This document shows, in pieces, positions 47,837 through 59,359 of a stretch of 64,000 nt of DNA. The notes under the pieces were generated by a model, which worked only from the letters and a program-made list of their open reading frames with translations, made no database searches and was not told the origin of the DNA. A program made the translations under genes and the position numbers. Position 1 is the stretch's first letter. Each line of letters opens with the position of its first letter. Source of the stretch: Diploscapter coronatus (lineage: Eukaryota > Nematoda > Chromadorea > Rhabditida > Rhabditidae); assembly GCA_964036155.1 (NCBI GenBank), contig OZ038422.1, forward strand, positions 32,511,201-32,575,200, in the 5' to 3' direction.

Positions 47837-50193
47837 ATGATTTTTTCGCTGCTAGGCCTTATTATATCAGGTACGGTTCCATTTTGTAAAAAGTATGCAT
47901 TTGTTTGTAAATTTCAGCCGGTAGCTCGAAAGCAGCACCATTATGCGGTCAGAGGACGGTCGGATACATCACATCCTGGGGAAATCGCACCTTCACAGAT
48001 GAGCAGGCTAGCAGGCTGACACATTTGGTCTTCGCCTTCTTCGTGATGGAGTCGAACGGTGATTTGCACTTGGAGAATGAAGCCGCTGGGGAAAGACTCA
48101 AGGAAATCATCAAGGTCTGAAAATTATCGAAAAAAAAAACAGTCGCGTTATTTAGGTAGCTCGAAGACACGAGAATTTGCGAGTTCTTTTTGCTATAGGA
48201 GGCTGGGGAAATTCGCAGTACTTTTCCTTGCTTACAGCTGACCACCCCAGGAGATCGATACTCATCGACAGTATTATCAATGTCATCAAGGAGCACGATT
48301 TCGATGGAGTCGACTTGGACTGGGAGTACCCAGTCACTGGGGGAGATGTGGAAGGCACTCCGGCTGATCGCAAGAACTACGTTCACTTGATGCGAGAGCT
48401 GAGAAATCGACTGAGAGACTTGGAAGAAGAGCAGAATCGAAAGGATGGATACGTATTGTCTTTCGCTGGGGCCGCAGGACATTGGGTACTGAAGCCAGGT
48501 AGAGAAATAACAATTTTCAGCTGTTCAAGAAAATTTGAAGGCTACGACTTGATTCAATTGGTGAAGTACGTCGACTTCGTCAATGTCATGTCGTACGACT
48601 ACTTCGGCGCGTGGCAGTCCAAGTGGGGAGCCTACACAGGCCCACCAGCTCCACTGCACTTTGCAATGCCGAAGAAGTTTGAGAATTTCAGTTTTCCTTC
48701 AAGAAATGACAAAAATTTAGATTCTCAGGACGGATGAACGTCCATGCGACGATGAAGTACTACGGTTGTCAGTTGAAGGCTACAAACAAAGTAAAAATGG
48801 CGATTTTTTTATTTCTTCAAGTAATGAAATCAGATCAACATGGGCATTCCATTCTATGGTCGCTATTGGCATAATGTCGGCGATGCAGTCGATCCTGCAG
48901 ACGACATGTGGCGAACGGCCACGCCTGCTGATGGCGAATTCAAATATGAGGTTCTTTAGAAACTTTTCTTTAAAAATATCAAATATATAGGGCGGGGATA
49001 TCCAATGGCATGATCTGCCGAACAAAGTCGATCTCTCTATGACGAGATTTCACGCCGGCGCAAAGGCCCCCTTCATTTGGCTGCCAGAGAAAAAGATGTT
49101 CATCGGCTTCGAAAATGCTGAGAGTCTCGGGCACAAGGTTTACTAATTTTCTTCTTTTTTCGAAGAAAAGCCACATGTTTTTCTCGCAGATGGAATATTT
49201 ATCGGCGAATAACCTTGGCGGCGTCATGGTTTGGGCGATAGATTTCGACGATGACAACTTGAGCCTCTTAAAGGCTTTAGAGGTGAAGTGTGATTCTCTC
49301 TTCTTTTAAAAATAGAAAGTCACTTGACAGAATCGATCGTGCTCCGAAAAACCGTCGGAATTCACTTATAAATGTTCACCTATCAATGAGCAACGCTGGT
49401 GGACGTTCGATGATGACCCAGACCTGGCCGGATCGTGCGGCAAATCTGCGCCACTTTACAACGGCTATTACCCAGTTTGTGATCCTGACGACCCTGGACA
49501 CTCGTGCTGTGGAAAATTTGGATATTGTGGAGCTGGCCCTGATTACTGCAGTTGTCCAGGCAACTACCATTTGACGGAGTGATCTTTCTAGGGAAAGACT
49601 GACTTGGCAAAAATCACTCCGTCACACTATCATACGGTCAAATTTAACTAATTCCAGAATGCGTGGACTATGGTGCAGATCCAATGCTCATTTTGAAGGA
49701 ACCAATCAAGCCTACCCAGAAAGAAATTACTTGGTACACGGCAGACGCTGGAGATGGCAAAAGAGGTCGATGTGGCAGAACTGCTCCTCAGCTTAACGGA
49801 CAATACCCAACTTGCAACCCCGATGACCCGGCAGCTCATTGCTGCTCAAATGGGGGGTTCTGTGGAAATTCAAAAGTACGAATGTTCAAGGTAAACCAAG
49901 TACGAGTATTTGCAATGTAGGAGCACTGTGAGTGCCAAGGGTGCATCGATTTCTCGAAGCAGAAGGACTTCCGCTGGAAGCCAGCTGAATGGTGGACGTT
50001 CACCGACAACTCGACGAACATTGGGCGATGTGGCCCTGATGCCCCTCGGCTACCGACGGGAAAGATCCCGAAATGCGACCCAGAGTCGCAATCGGCCTGC
50101 TGCAGTCAGGCTGGCTATTGCGGCACAGGCGACGCATATTGCAAGTGCTTGGGATGCGTGGACTTCAAGGCCAATCCCAACTATGAATATTGA
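47837..50193 (+). CDS. Secreted GH18 chitinase with three hevein-like chitin-binding modules, about 620 aa
   Basis: Exons: 47837-47870, 47918-48114, 48156-48498, 48541-48690, 48729-48790, 48834-48950, 48991-49137, 49190-49282, 49331-49559, 49658-49875, 49921-50193. The chosen ATG gives a signal peptide ([17 protein letters not shown]); the frame upstream has no earlier ATG. The GH18 domain (about 22-400) has [18 protein letters not shown], the catalytic [11 protein letters not shown] with acid Glu near residue 134, NVMSYDYFG and [12 protein letters not shown], and [10 protein letters not shown] closes the barrel. All catalytic acids are present, so it should hydrolyse chitin. Three Cys-rich modules follow ([59 protein letters not shown]), each ending in a YC.C..CVDY-type tail. 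The intron after 49559 must start with GC to keep this tail ([12 protein letters not shown]). The exon 4 end is approximate. Likely roles are cuticle or eggshell remodelling, feeding or defence. Confidence 0.9.
49572..49624. repeat. Small palindrome in chitinase intron
   Basis: TGACGGAGTGAT and ATCACTCCGTCA are perfect inverted repeats around about 29 bp. The element starts 12 bp into the GC-AG intron. If the intron were read from the GT inside the palindrome, the chitin-binding module would be broken. Confidence 0.65.
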
Positions 50194-50269
50194 GCTTCGT
50201 ATAAGTTATTCAAATCTCATTGTTAGTGATTGTTAATAGACCAAATATCTGCATTCATTTGTGAAATGA

Positions 50270-50301
50270 AATAAAACTTTGAAGGGATGAAACGATTTAT
50301 T
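50270..50301. terminator. Convergent poly(A) signals
   Basis: AATAAA at 50270-50275 on the + strand serves the chitinase. AATAAA on the - strand (TTTATT at 50296-50301) serves the collagen. The two stops are only 157 bp apart, so the 3' UTRs probably overlap. Confidence 0.6.
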
Positions 50302-50350
50302 ATTTCGATCACTATTCGCGAACTTTCGATCTTGAGGCACTTCTTTGAAG

Positions 50351-52196
50351 TTATGCCTTTCTGACGCGCTTTCTGTATCCGCCGTGGTTCGAGTTGTTCT
50401 CGACAGCAGCGGTACGAGCGGGGCAAGGGCAGTAAGCCGAATCGCTTCCAGGAGCACCCGGAGATCCGCTTCAAATTAACCAAGCTAGCTACATTCTTAG
50501 AATGTCATTAATTTTTTTCTTACTTGCCACCAGGCTGACCCTGAAATTCACAAATTTAGCTTCAGGTTTAAGATTTAGTATCAGTTGAACTTACGTCGGA
50601 TCCAGCGCTTCCCGGCTGGCCATCGGGTCCAGCACTAAATTAGCAAAAATGAGGATATTTCGCAAATCTGAATAACTCACGGGCCAGCCTCGCCGTCCTT
50701 TCCTGGTGCTGAAACGTTTCGGGTTTAGATTTAATCTCAGACTCCAAAATATGGATCAAACCTCCATCTTGGCCTGGCTGGCCGCTGAAATTAATTTATT
50801 AGTGATTGGTCATTGAAGTAAATCGAGCTTACTCGCTTCCAGCACTGCCTTGTGGGCCGGCCTCACCCTAAATATGATCAATTTATTTCATCTTCCTAGG
50901 TATTCTGAGTTACAGCTGGTCCTGGCATGCCTTGTCCGCGCTCAGCGTCTTGTCCGTTGGGTCCAGCTGAATTCGAGCGGTAAAAATCTGCTGAAAATTT
51001 CTCAAAAGCAAGAGCATACGCTGTCCTGGCTCTCCTCTGAAATTTAAATCCTCATATATATTACTTCAAATTTCGTTTTAGCTTACGGTGCGCCGTCAGC
51101 TCCTGCTTCGCCCGCTTCTCCGATTCCACCGCTAAAAAGTGGTGTATGAGATTTGAAAACCGAGATTATTGTCTAACTCAGCGCCATTTTGTCCAGGTGT
51201 TCCTAAATCAGATAAAAACTAGTTCGGTCGAAGAAGGCGAATCTTACCGTCTTGTCCATTGTTTCCGTTGGGGCCAGCTGGAATGAATAATGAATTATAG
51301 GTTGGATCAATGATACTTTGGACTTACGTTCTCCAGCTGCACCGTCGGGTCCAGGTCTGAATCACAGGGAATTGTATCTCTGAACAGTATGAAAGAAGTG
51401 AAATGTAAACTTACGGTCCAGGTGGTCCTGAAAAGAAAGCATTTAAATTTCAACGAGAAAATTTCCTCGAACGAACCCATCGGACAACTGATGCAGCCTC
51501 CTGGTCCAGAGTCGGCGGTGATTCCGATGCCTTTGCCTCCCGGAATTCCGTTTTCACCTGCCTCACCCTATAAATGTCTCATTTTTAATCAAAAGAAGAG
51601 AACATTCTTACAGGCGCGCCATCCTCTCCCTTCTGTCCTGGCTGAAATGAAAAATGAGATTATTTTAAGATCTGCAAAAAGTTGAGCTGAACGAACCGGG
51701 CCTGGGGGTCCTAAAATTGGAAAATGATGGATGATTTTTGAAAGAAGTTCTTGCCTGCAGGGCAGCTCTGCGACTGCGGTCCACAGTTGCATTGTGGAGC
51801 CTGTCTCTTGTTTCTTCCGAACAGAGTCTGGAGATTTGGCGTCTGGGGAACGATCATTTCCTTCCAGGCTTCGTTGGCGGTCATCTGCAGAAGTTCGAAC
51901 TTTGGTTTTCTTTAGGAATAGTAGTAAGTAGAAAATTGTAGGCAAAATTGGACAGAAATCGACTAATATAAAGTGCTTATGAAGATTGAAGAAGATTTAC
52001 AATTCGTGCTTATTACTTTAAGTTATGTTTTGAAGGAAACAAAAATCAAACTGACTCTGAACTCGACCATCTCGTCCATGACTTCATCGTAGAGATTGTT
52101 GATGTCCTGGAAGAGGACGCCAACCATGACAAGGCAAGCCAGGATGACGACGCCCGAAGCGCCTGAGGCGATCGTAACGAGCACTTTGGCAGACAT
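50351..52196 (-). CDS. Nematode cuticle collagen, about 292 aa, 18 exons
   Basis: Structural protein secreted by the hypodermis. Exon 1 (52056-52196) encodes the cuticle-collagen N-terminal domain: a membrane anchor (VLVTIASGASGVVILACLVM) then FQDINNLYDEVMDEM. Exon 2 (51755-51884) carries EAWKEM, the subtilisin-type cleavage site RNKR and a cysteine knot (CNCGPQSQSC). From 51710 down the protein is Gly-X-Y with interruptions (GGCISCPMG), ending at AYCPCPARTAA in the last exon (50351-50468). The Gly-X-Y part is cut into about 16 small exons by introns near 40-50 nt, including a 14-nt exon (51697-51710) and a 13-nt exon (51415-51427). The exon 2 donor is GCAAG. Most nematode cuticle collagens have only a few introns. 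Two short collagenous blocks and conserved cysteines put it in the col/dpy/rol superfamily; the subgroup is not resolved. Confidence 0.92.
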
Positions 52197-53794
52197 TCGC
52201 TCTCTCCTTCGGCTATAGGAGTGACTAACACGTCAGCCTTAACCCCAGGCTTTTATAGACGAGGCGCGATTGGTATGTTGAAAGTGAGGACGGCTGTTGC
52301 GCCAAGATCGTAACATCACCACGCCCCCCAGTGCCATTTATTGCCTCTCTGCTGCTGAATCTACGAGTCTGCCCTCTTTCCATTTCGGGGAATGGCATCC
52401 GATCGCATTTCAAGCAAACTACTACCTGGCCTGAGGGAATAGAAGGAGAAAGGGAAGACTTCAAGGTCAGAAGGGAAGCAGGAGATATTGTTATGGGCGC
52501 AGAGATATAGCCCCACCTGCATTTACATGCAAGAAAAAGAAGTGTAAGCGCAGCCACTACGCGATTTGCAAACGAAGATAACGAACGACGACCCCCCAGA
52601 GAAATGCAACCGACTGTGAAAAAACAAGGGCGAAAATCGACTAATCTGTGTGAAGGCTAAGAAAATATTGAAAATCATCGGCGAAAGGCGTCAAAGAAGA
52701 TGTCGAGTTTTTGCGAAGAAATTGAAGGGACAGTGCGCTCGCTTATGAATTGAAGTCCACTTGAAAAAGTTGATATTTGTCTTAGAATAGAAAATTAATT
52801 TTATGCATCGTCGCTGTGTTCTAGACTTGTAATGGAATTCACAATCTAAGAACAAGATGCTTGATTGGAATTCTTGATGAGTAATGCTTTTTCTCATATA
52901 GAAAAGTAACACGATTTATAACTTGACTTTACATTTCGTCACGTGAATTTTGATCAGACCACAGTAGATCAGAAAGGTCGCAGTTTTTCTTTTGCTGTCG
53001 AAATGTTAGTCATATCGGAGTGATTTCCTGTGGCTTCTAGACACTTACAGGCGGCTGCTGAGAGGGGTCGTCGCGTTGGCGTTTTCTGCTGTAATGCAAA
53101 GACATTTCAACTTTATGAGACTAGAAGAGAAATACAACAAAAACACCGGTGAAATTATTATATATCATATCATAAAGATGCAAATAAATTCGTCGTTGAT
53201 TATGATTCAAGGACAGGGTATGGTAATTTGATGCATGTCTTTCCTCCGAGTTTTGGACTTAGAAATATCAAACCTGTTCAATAGGATCGAACAAGATAAA
53301 CACTGTCTACAACAAATACATAGTAAATATTTCGATTGTTACCGCATTATTGAAGTCAGAATCATTTGGGTCAAGTTTCAGCTCATGACGACAAAGCGAC
53401 ATTCCAATTTCTGCACTCCATATCCAATTGTCCTTTTCTCACTATGTCTCGCTGCCACTATGCTCAGTTTTCATTCATCACATGCCTTTGTCATTAGTTT
53501 TATTTTCTTATCATAAATCATCATTTGAATCTGAATAATTCTTCTTTTTGAATTAATAATTTGCGAAATTTAGATACTTTACAATCTAATCTTGCTTTTT
53601 TGGCAGTTTGGAAACCACGAAACATTGAGAAACAGCGTGAGAAAAGAAAACCTATCATCCCCGTATCCTACTCTAACCCTATACTATTTCGTCTATGTCT
53701 CGCGTCTCGTAATCTCGCGATTTCCACATAGCTATTTTTCGATTTCTATCGTGAACTTAGAATAATTGATGATTTTTGCCAATTTTTAGTCGTT
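52197..53794. other. Intergenic, divergent promoters of collagen and membrane-protein genes
   Basis: About 1.6 kb between two divergently transcribed genes. It contains GC-richer DNA near the collagen start (52200-52560) and AT-rich DNA beyond. A 5' acceptor AATTTTTAG ends just before the ATG region of the next gene (53789). No exon supported. Confidence 0.5.
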
Positions 53795-54744
53795 ATGTTG
53801 GGTCATTTCCTCGTGGTCGGCTTCGTGCTCGTCGCGTCTGCCGTCTTCCTGCCGGCATTCGCGCTGCTCGCCGTCTTCGACGCGTTTCTTCCGACGCTTC
53901 CCACCATCGACGAGCCACTCTCAGCGATCACACTCATTCCGCAGGTTAGAAAATTCCGAATTCATTTTTTTAACTTGCACATTTTAAAAAAGAGCATTTT
54001 TAAGAAGTAAGTTTTTATTACGTTCTAACCTTACGTTATTTTTTATTCGAAATATAGCTTCGAGAAAATGGTAATGCAAAATGAATTTTTTCGGAATTCT
54101 TGAAAATGAAATATTTTTTAAAAATTAGAAAAACGTTAAGTGCCCGTTCATACTTAGTTTCAATGCAACTCGCTCAAAATGGCATGAGAAATCAAGGGAG
54201 CACAGGAAATGATGCAATCACTCTCTTGATTTTCTACGCTATTTCTAACGGTTGTAAGTTACAAGTTGCACTGCAACTAACGTCTGAACGGGTCCTAAGA
54301 TTGGTGAATTTGCAATATTCTACCTGCAGGCCGCTCTCGTGCTGTTTGGCGCGTTCGTGTCGCTGATGATTTATTCGGATTTCGCGTTCGGAGCCGCCAT
54401 CGCCTATGCCGACAAGGCCGCCGCTTTTTATGAGACGAAAACGAATAGGTGATTTTTTGTTAAAATAAAAGAAAATTTTGTGAAAAACGAATCAAGAGTC
54501 TACACTCTAACTCGGCTCAGTTGATAGTTGGCGGATTTTTGTTGGAAAATAGTATGACCCAGACATCGAAAGCCCGCGAACCGCGTCAACTATCAACTAA
54601 GTCCTTAACTTTATTATTTCATTTAAAAAAATTTTTTTTGTTAAATCGAATAATAAAATTAAATTTTAAAAACTTTGAAATTCAATTTTTTCATTTAGTT
54701 CTTCCGGCTTCGTGCGAGCGCCATCGCCAGATTTAGAAGAGTGA
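53795..54744 (+). CDS. Small multi-pass membrane protein of unknown function, 104 aa, 3 exons
   Basis: Exons 53795-53944, 54330-54448, 54699-54744 (TGA); phases close. Exon 1 encodes a very hydrophobic stretch (MLGHFLVVGFVLVASAVFLP, then AFALLAVFDAFLPTLP), exon 2 another (AALVLFGAFVSLMIYSDFAF), followed by an amphipathic segment (AAIAYADKAAAFYETKTN) and a short Ser/Pro/acidic tail. That gives two or three membrane helices and a cytosolic C-terminus by inference. The exons are GC-rich against AT-rich introns, which strongly favours coding. Each intron carries a foldback repeat. I do not recognise the family. A good GTGAGC donor 13 nt past the stop and a later acceptor suggest a 3' UTR intron or an alternative end. 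Confidence 0.65.
54143..54292. repeat. MITE-like foldback in intron 1 of the small membrane gene
   Basis: CCCGTTCATACTTAGTTTCA and the following ATGCAACT pair with AGTTGCACTGCAACTAACG and TCTGAACGGG. The unit is about 150 bp with imperfect arms. Confidence 0.7.
54519..54602. repeat. Foldback in intron 2 of the small membrane gene
   Basis: CTCAGTTGATAGTTGGCGG and CCGCGTCAACTATCAACTAA are inverted repeats around about 45 bp. Confidence 0.65.
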
Positions 54745-57700
54745 AGCGAGGAAGGTGAGCATCGAAACGACGACAACCACTTGCTGAATTGCAAAACTAC
54801 CTGCTCAATTCGTTCGACTCGACAACGACGCCACTTCGTGCCATTTCAGCTTCATCAAAAACCTAATTCAATCAGGTATGTTCGGCAATTTGGATAATTC
54901 TTTGCGTCGTTACTCATAGTTAAGGCTATAGGGTAAGGTAGAGAGATCTTTTCTAATACTATTTGTAGATAGCTAAGTAATGATTATCCAAATTGCCGTA
55001 TTTTCTATTTTTCAAAACGATACTGAAAAGCAGTGAGTTTTTGAATGAAGCCGACAAAAACATACAATTCTCGTCTTTTCTTCTAGATTCTTTTCAAAAA
55101 CTCAAAACTCTGATTTAAAGCGGAGTTTTTTCTTGAAACATTTTCAATTTTCATGTCAATTTATGAAGGCATTTCATTGGGTTTTAGGCATTTTGCATTT
55201 TTTAAAATCGATTTTATTTTAAATGTTATCAGACCTAGGGAAGACTTTCGCCAGACGAAAAAACTATATGGGGATAAATCACACGAGCGAATTTATAGTT
55301 ATCGTGTTACACTGGCGAATATTCTGACTGATGACAGGTTGAGGAGGAAAAGTTGTTAAGAACATATACAGGGGTAGGTCGCAAGGGCCTCCTGACGATC
55401 GCCCTCCCTAGGTCTGAAAGTTATTCAATAATTTCAACTCACGAAAATTAGATGTTCATTTTTTGTTAATTCTTTGATAAATTATCAGGAATTTTCTTAA
55501 GTTGTCGAATTCAACTTTATCGAAAAGAAAATACAAAAATATTGCAAAATCTTGAACATTTGATCAACCTGAAAATTTAAACGCTATTCGCTTTTTTCTG
55601 TCTTATTTTGATATAAAAACCTTAGTGTTTCGCGCGGGTCGGTCAAGTAGAAAATAGTTCGACAAAATTTGCACAATCCGCTCTCTCTCTCTCTCACTGC
55701 AAAACAGGTCGAGCAATTTGCTACCAGACAATTATCTGGATGAATCATTTCAACGAATCTCAAAGAACGTTGAAATCGAATGACATCAACTGTTTATGCA
55801 ATATTATTAGTATAAATTGAAAATCACGTACAATTTGTGAACACGATATACCCGAAACATGTAAGCCTTGTCATTTTTTCTCTATTCGTTACTTTTTTTA
55901 AACATTTTTTCTATGGTGAATTCTCGGGAAATGCGAAGTTTCTCTGTTTTCACCGAGAGGATGACGTCTCGAATGATAGGTGAATGGCTCCGATGGCTCG
56001 ACGAAAAATGAAAATTCGACATCCAATTCGGCGTCATCAACACTCGTCTATTCGCCACTATCTACTTGCGAAGGCTGACTGATTTCGAATAAATATTTCA
56101 TCCGATTTTCATTCTTGCACTCTCAAGCCAAATTCCCACATTTTCATAAATTATTCGCCGACGCTTTTGTGGCCGAGAAACACTCACACAAAAAATAAAC
56201 GAGACTTCCTCCGCTGCGCTCAGATAACCCAACAAATATGATGTGGGTCAAATTATCCGCACTCGATTCAAATTGCTCGGTTCCGGGTCCCCGTCTGCTC
56301 GACTCGCAACCCTTCACCTACCGACGAAACTCCAGAGCCTGAAAAGCGCCTGAGATGAGTCGCGCGCGATGCGATGTGCCTAGGACTAGGTTGTTTTCCA
56401 ACAGCGGTGGGCCTCTCCCTCGTCTCACCCTCGCTCTATCCGGGTCAATCGCAGGTCGTCTAATTCCGGGTTGTCAAGGCACCATAAAGTGGAAGACAAC
56501 ACCGAGCGAATTCAGACGAATTTTCAACAAAAATGCCGGATATTTTCGCTAGAGAAGAAGAAGAAGAAGAAAAAACACCTCAATTTTATTATGCAAAGTG
56601 CAAGGACATGTGAATTAATGATGCTTCAACAAAACTGCTATATGATTTCTAGATATTCAAAGATTTCATTTCTTCCTAGAAAATCTTTGATTATGTGTGA
56701 GGGACCAATGCCACGCGACAAGTTCAAGAATGACACGAATAATTCACTCAGTTTTGCCTTTATTATTCGATTCGACACTATTAGCATTAACCATAGTTAG
56801 AGTGCTGTTTATAAGCGAGACACCTGAAAGCACGGGAATTCACTTCCGCATTGGGATTTTGCAACACGAATAAGGCTAAAATGTTATTGCTTGAGTGAAA
56901 TCTCATATCTTTTGCAAAAAATATAATGAAATATAATTCCGGGCCTAAATTATGAATAGTTAATAACGAAATTGTCAATTTTCATGTTGCATTTGTGCTT
57001 TGGTCAGTTGAATCAATACGTCCCGTGACCAATCGAGCGTGCACAGTCATATCCGGACGAGCACCCCCTGGAAAAGGGAACATTGACCCTACCCACCCAT
57101 TGCTCAGGCCATGATATCATAACTTCGACTAGACTACAGAAACTGATTTCCTCAACTACTATAGCCAATATTGTCCTAGAAATAGTCAGGCTAAGGATAA
57201 TTTTTGCTCATTCAATTATGCAAACGTGATTTTTGGAGGCCTTATGGGTGGGCCTGGTAGTTTTTTGGTGTTCTAAAAACGGACCAGGAAACTAATTGGT
57301 CAGTTTAAGGAGGGAAATTTTAGAAGAATCAAGGCACTGCACGAACCATCTGCGCATAATGCACGAGGTCGGCCAATTCAGTTGGCCGTTTTTAGCTCGT
57401 CATAAGCCAGTTGATTCTTTTGTGCAATTTGCACTACCGTGAGCAGTCACATTCATTATTCAATTCTGTTTTCCTCGAAAGAAGCAGTGACTAATCCTGT
57501 CATACGCAAATCCGAAAGTTCGAAAGACTAAAGTATTTGATCGACGACACTTTACTGAAGTGACTAATTGAGTTGCAAAACTTGTCAGACAGATTGTTGG
57601 TTGAAAATTAATTAGGTTATTTTGTCTTGAAAAGTGCAAATCTGGAAATAGAAACTCTTTCACACTACTGTAGGAAAAATAATTTATTTTAGCATAGATA

Positions 57701-58113
57701 GACAAGAAATCGGTGAAAACAGGGAAAATAATAAATAGAACTTGTAAAGGATAGAATCAATGTGTAACAGTCAACCCGTACCGTTTTCATCTTTGACATA
57801 GAATATGGCAAATCGATTATTTTGCATCAAAATGACCATTCTTTGAAAAGGAGCTCATCAATAGAAGCGCCGCAATTTACAGGCAAATTGCATGAGATCA
57901 AGAAACTTCATCAATTTCATAAATTCGAAAATCTAAACTATCTAGAGATATTCTATGTAAATTACTAATAAGCAATCACAATTTCAGCAAGGAGATCATT
58001 TAGAATTTGATGTTATTGTACGGAAATCATCGACTTGAATATCGAGTTCTTAGGCATGTTTCATGAAAGCATGTGTATCTACCACATAGAAAAATACTAG
58101 AATTTGGAGAACT
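54745..58113. other. Gene-poor stretch with one GC-rich island
   Basis: About 3.4 kb. The part up to 54900 may be 3' UTR of the membrane gene. A (CT)n tract lies at 55680-55696. From about 56270 to 56550 the DNA is clearly GC-richer and holds a 65-codon frame starting at 56355 (MSRARCDVPRTRLFSNSGGP and on), with no recognisable domain or splice partner; it may be a promoter island or a small gene, and I do not call it. The remainder is AT-rich. Confidence 0.45.
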
Positions 58114-58612
58114 TTAAACTCGAAGAAATTTCGATCGTTGGTGTTGTCGTGGCGGGATGAAGCCGGAAAAGCTATCGTACTGTAGGGTCATACCATTTAG
58201 AACTGACATACAGGTGCAAGTCCCTAAAATTGCCAAATTTTCGAATTCCAAAGGATTTTCTGGATTACCCAAAACAGTAATCTCCTCTTCGTCGTATTCG
58301 CCTTCTTCGGTGTTTTTCGATCGAATCAGTCTTTGCAGTTGATCCTCGACTTCATTAGTGTCGATTTCTTTTGGAGACCAACTAAACTTTATATTTTCGT
58401 GAAAATTTAAATCCATTTTTAATTTACCTATAAAAACTAGCTTCTGGTGTCCTGGAACAGAATTTCTTACAATGTTCTCCGTCGATGTCTTCGGCTTTGC
58501 TCAAAATCGGACCCATAATGACGTGATCTCGAAATCGGTCTCGGACTTCGTCTTCTAAAAATTGAAGGTTTATATTTTGTCGTTCAGGTTTCAAATTTGA
58601 AACAATCCACAT
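58114..58612 (-). CDS. Unknown small acidic protein, 150 aa, 2 exons
   Basis: Exon 1 58428-58612 (starts MWIVSNLKPERQNINLQF), exon 2 58114-58381 (ends at TAA). The intron is 46 nt with GTAAAT and AAGTTTAG, and phase matches (AG plus T), joining EASFY to SWSPKEIDTNEVEDQL. Sequence features: a charged helix (LEDEVRDRFRDHVIMGPIL), a Cys pair (HCKKFC), an acidic run (NTEEGEYDEEEITVL) and a short Cys/Gly end. There is no signal peptide or membrane segment, so it is likely cytosolic or nuclear. The long uninterrupted frame on both sides of a clean intron supports a real gene, but I do not recognise the family. Confidence 0.55.
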
Positions 58613-59359
58613 GTTTCCCGTATTTTAGTCAATTTTACTGATTGGTAATCGTGTTATTTTCAAACGCTTGATGACAATACCCCTTGATTTGAAGAATTTT
58701 GAATGCATGAACAAAAGTCCATTGTTTCATTGGATTAGACTGGATAAAAGGATAAAATTATCCTTGAATGTCAAAATTCACAATAAAAACGTGTTATATC
58801 ACATGGATTTTTTAAATAATAAGGGTGAGTTGACATGACTCAAATTTCACAGAATTCTTTTTTTCATATCTTTTTTAGAAATGTGCGTCACGAGACCAGC
58901 GCAAGTGATTTAGATTAGCGCTTGTCGTGTATAATAAGCGAAAATTCGTTAGGATTTATATTGAGTAATCTGAAATTGAATTTTCCGAGAACTAGAGCCA
59001 CGCTTTTTCAGATTAGCATAGGCGCAAATTACTTTTTCTCAAATTGAATAGCAATTTTTACGTAAATTGATTTGGACCATTTTTGATTGGAAAATAGAGT
59101 GGATTAGGTTTTTGGTTTGTTTTTGGTCTGTTAGGAGATATTTTGAAAATTTTCGAGTATGACGTGATACAAAGATCATTCCGGAATGGACAACATTCGG
59201 GTTTCCAAGTCTATCGGCGAACCCGAACAAAATATGAAAAATCATCATTTTTCGGTGCGCGCGGCCACCTGCCTGATGAATTATGCTAATTTGCAGCGAG
59301 TTGGGGGATTCCTATTATTCGGCTCAGGAGCTAATTAGCGATGTGAATAACTCATTTGT
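58613..59359. other. Intergenic
   Basis: About 750 bp of AT-rich DNA between two minus-strand genes: the promoter side of the acidic-protein gene and the 3' flank of the PAN-domain gene. Nothing else recognised. Confidence 0.45.
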
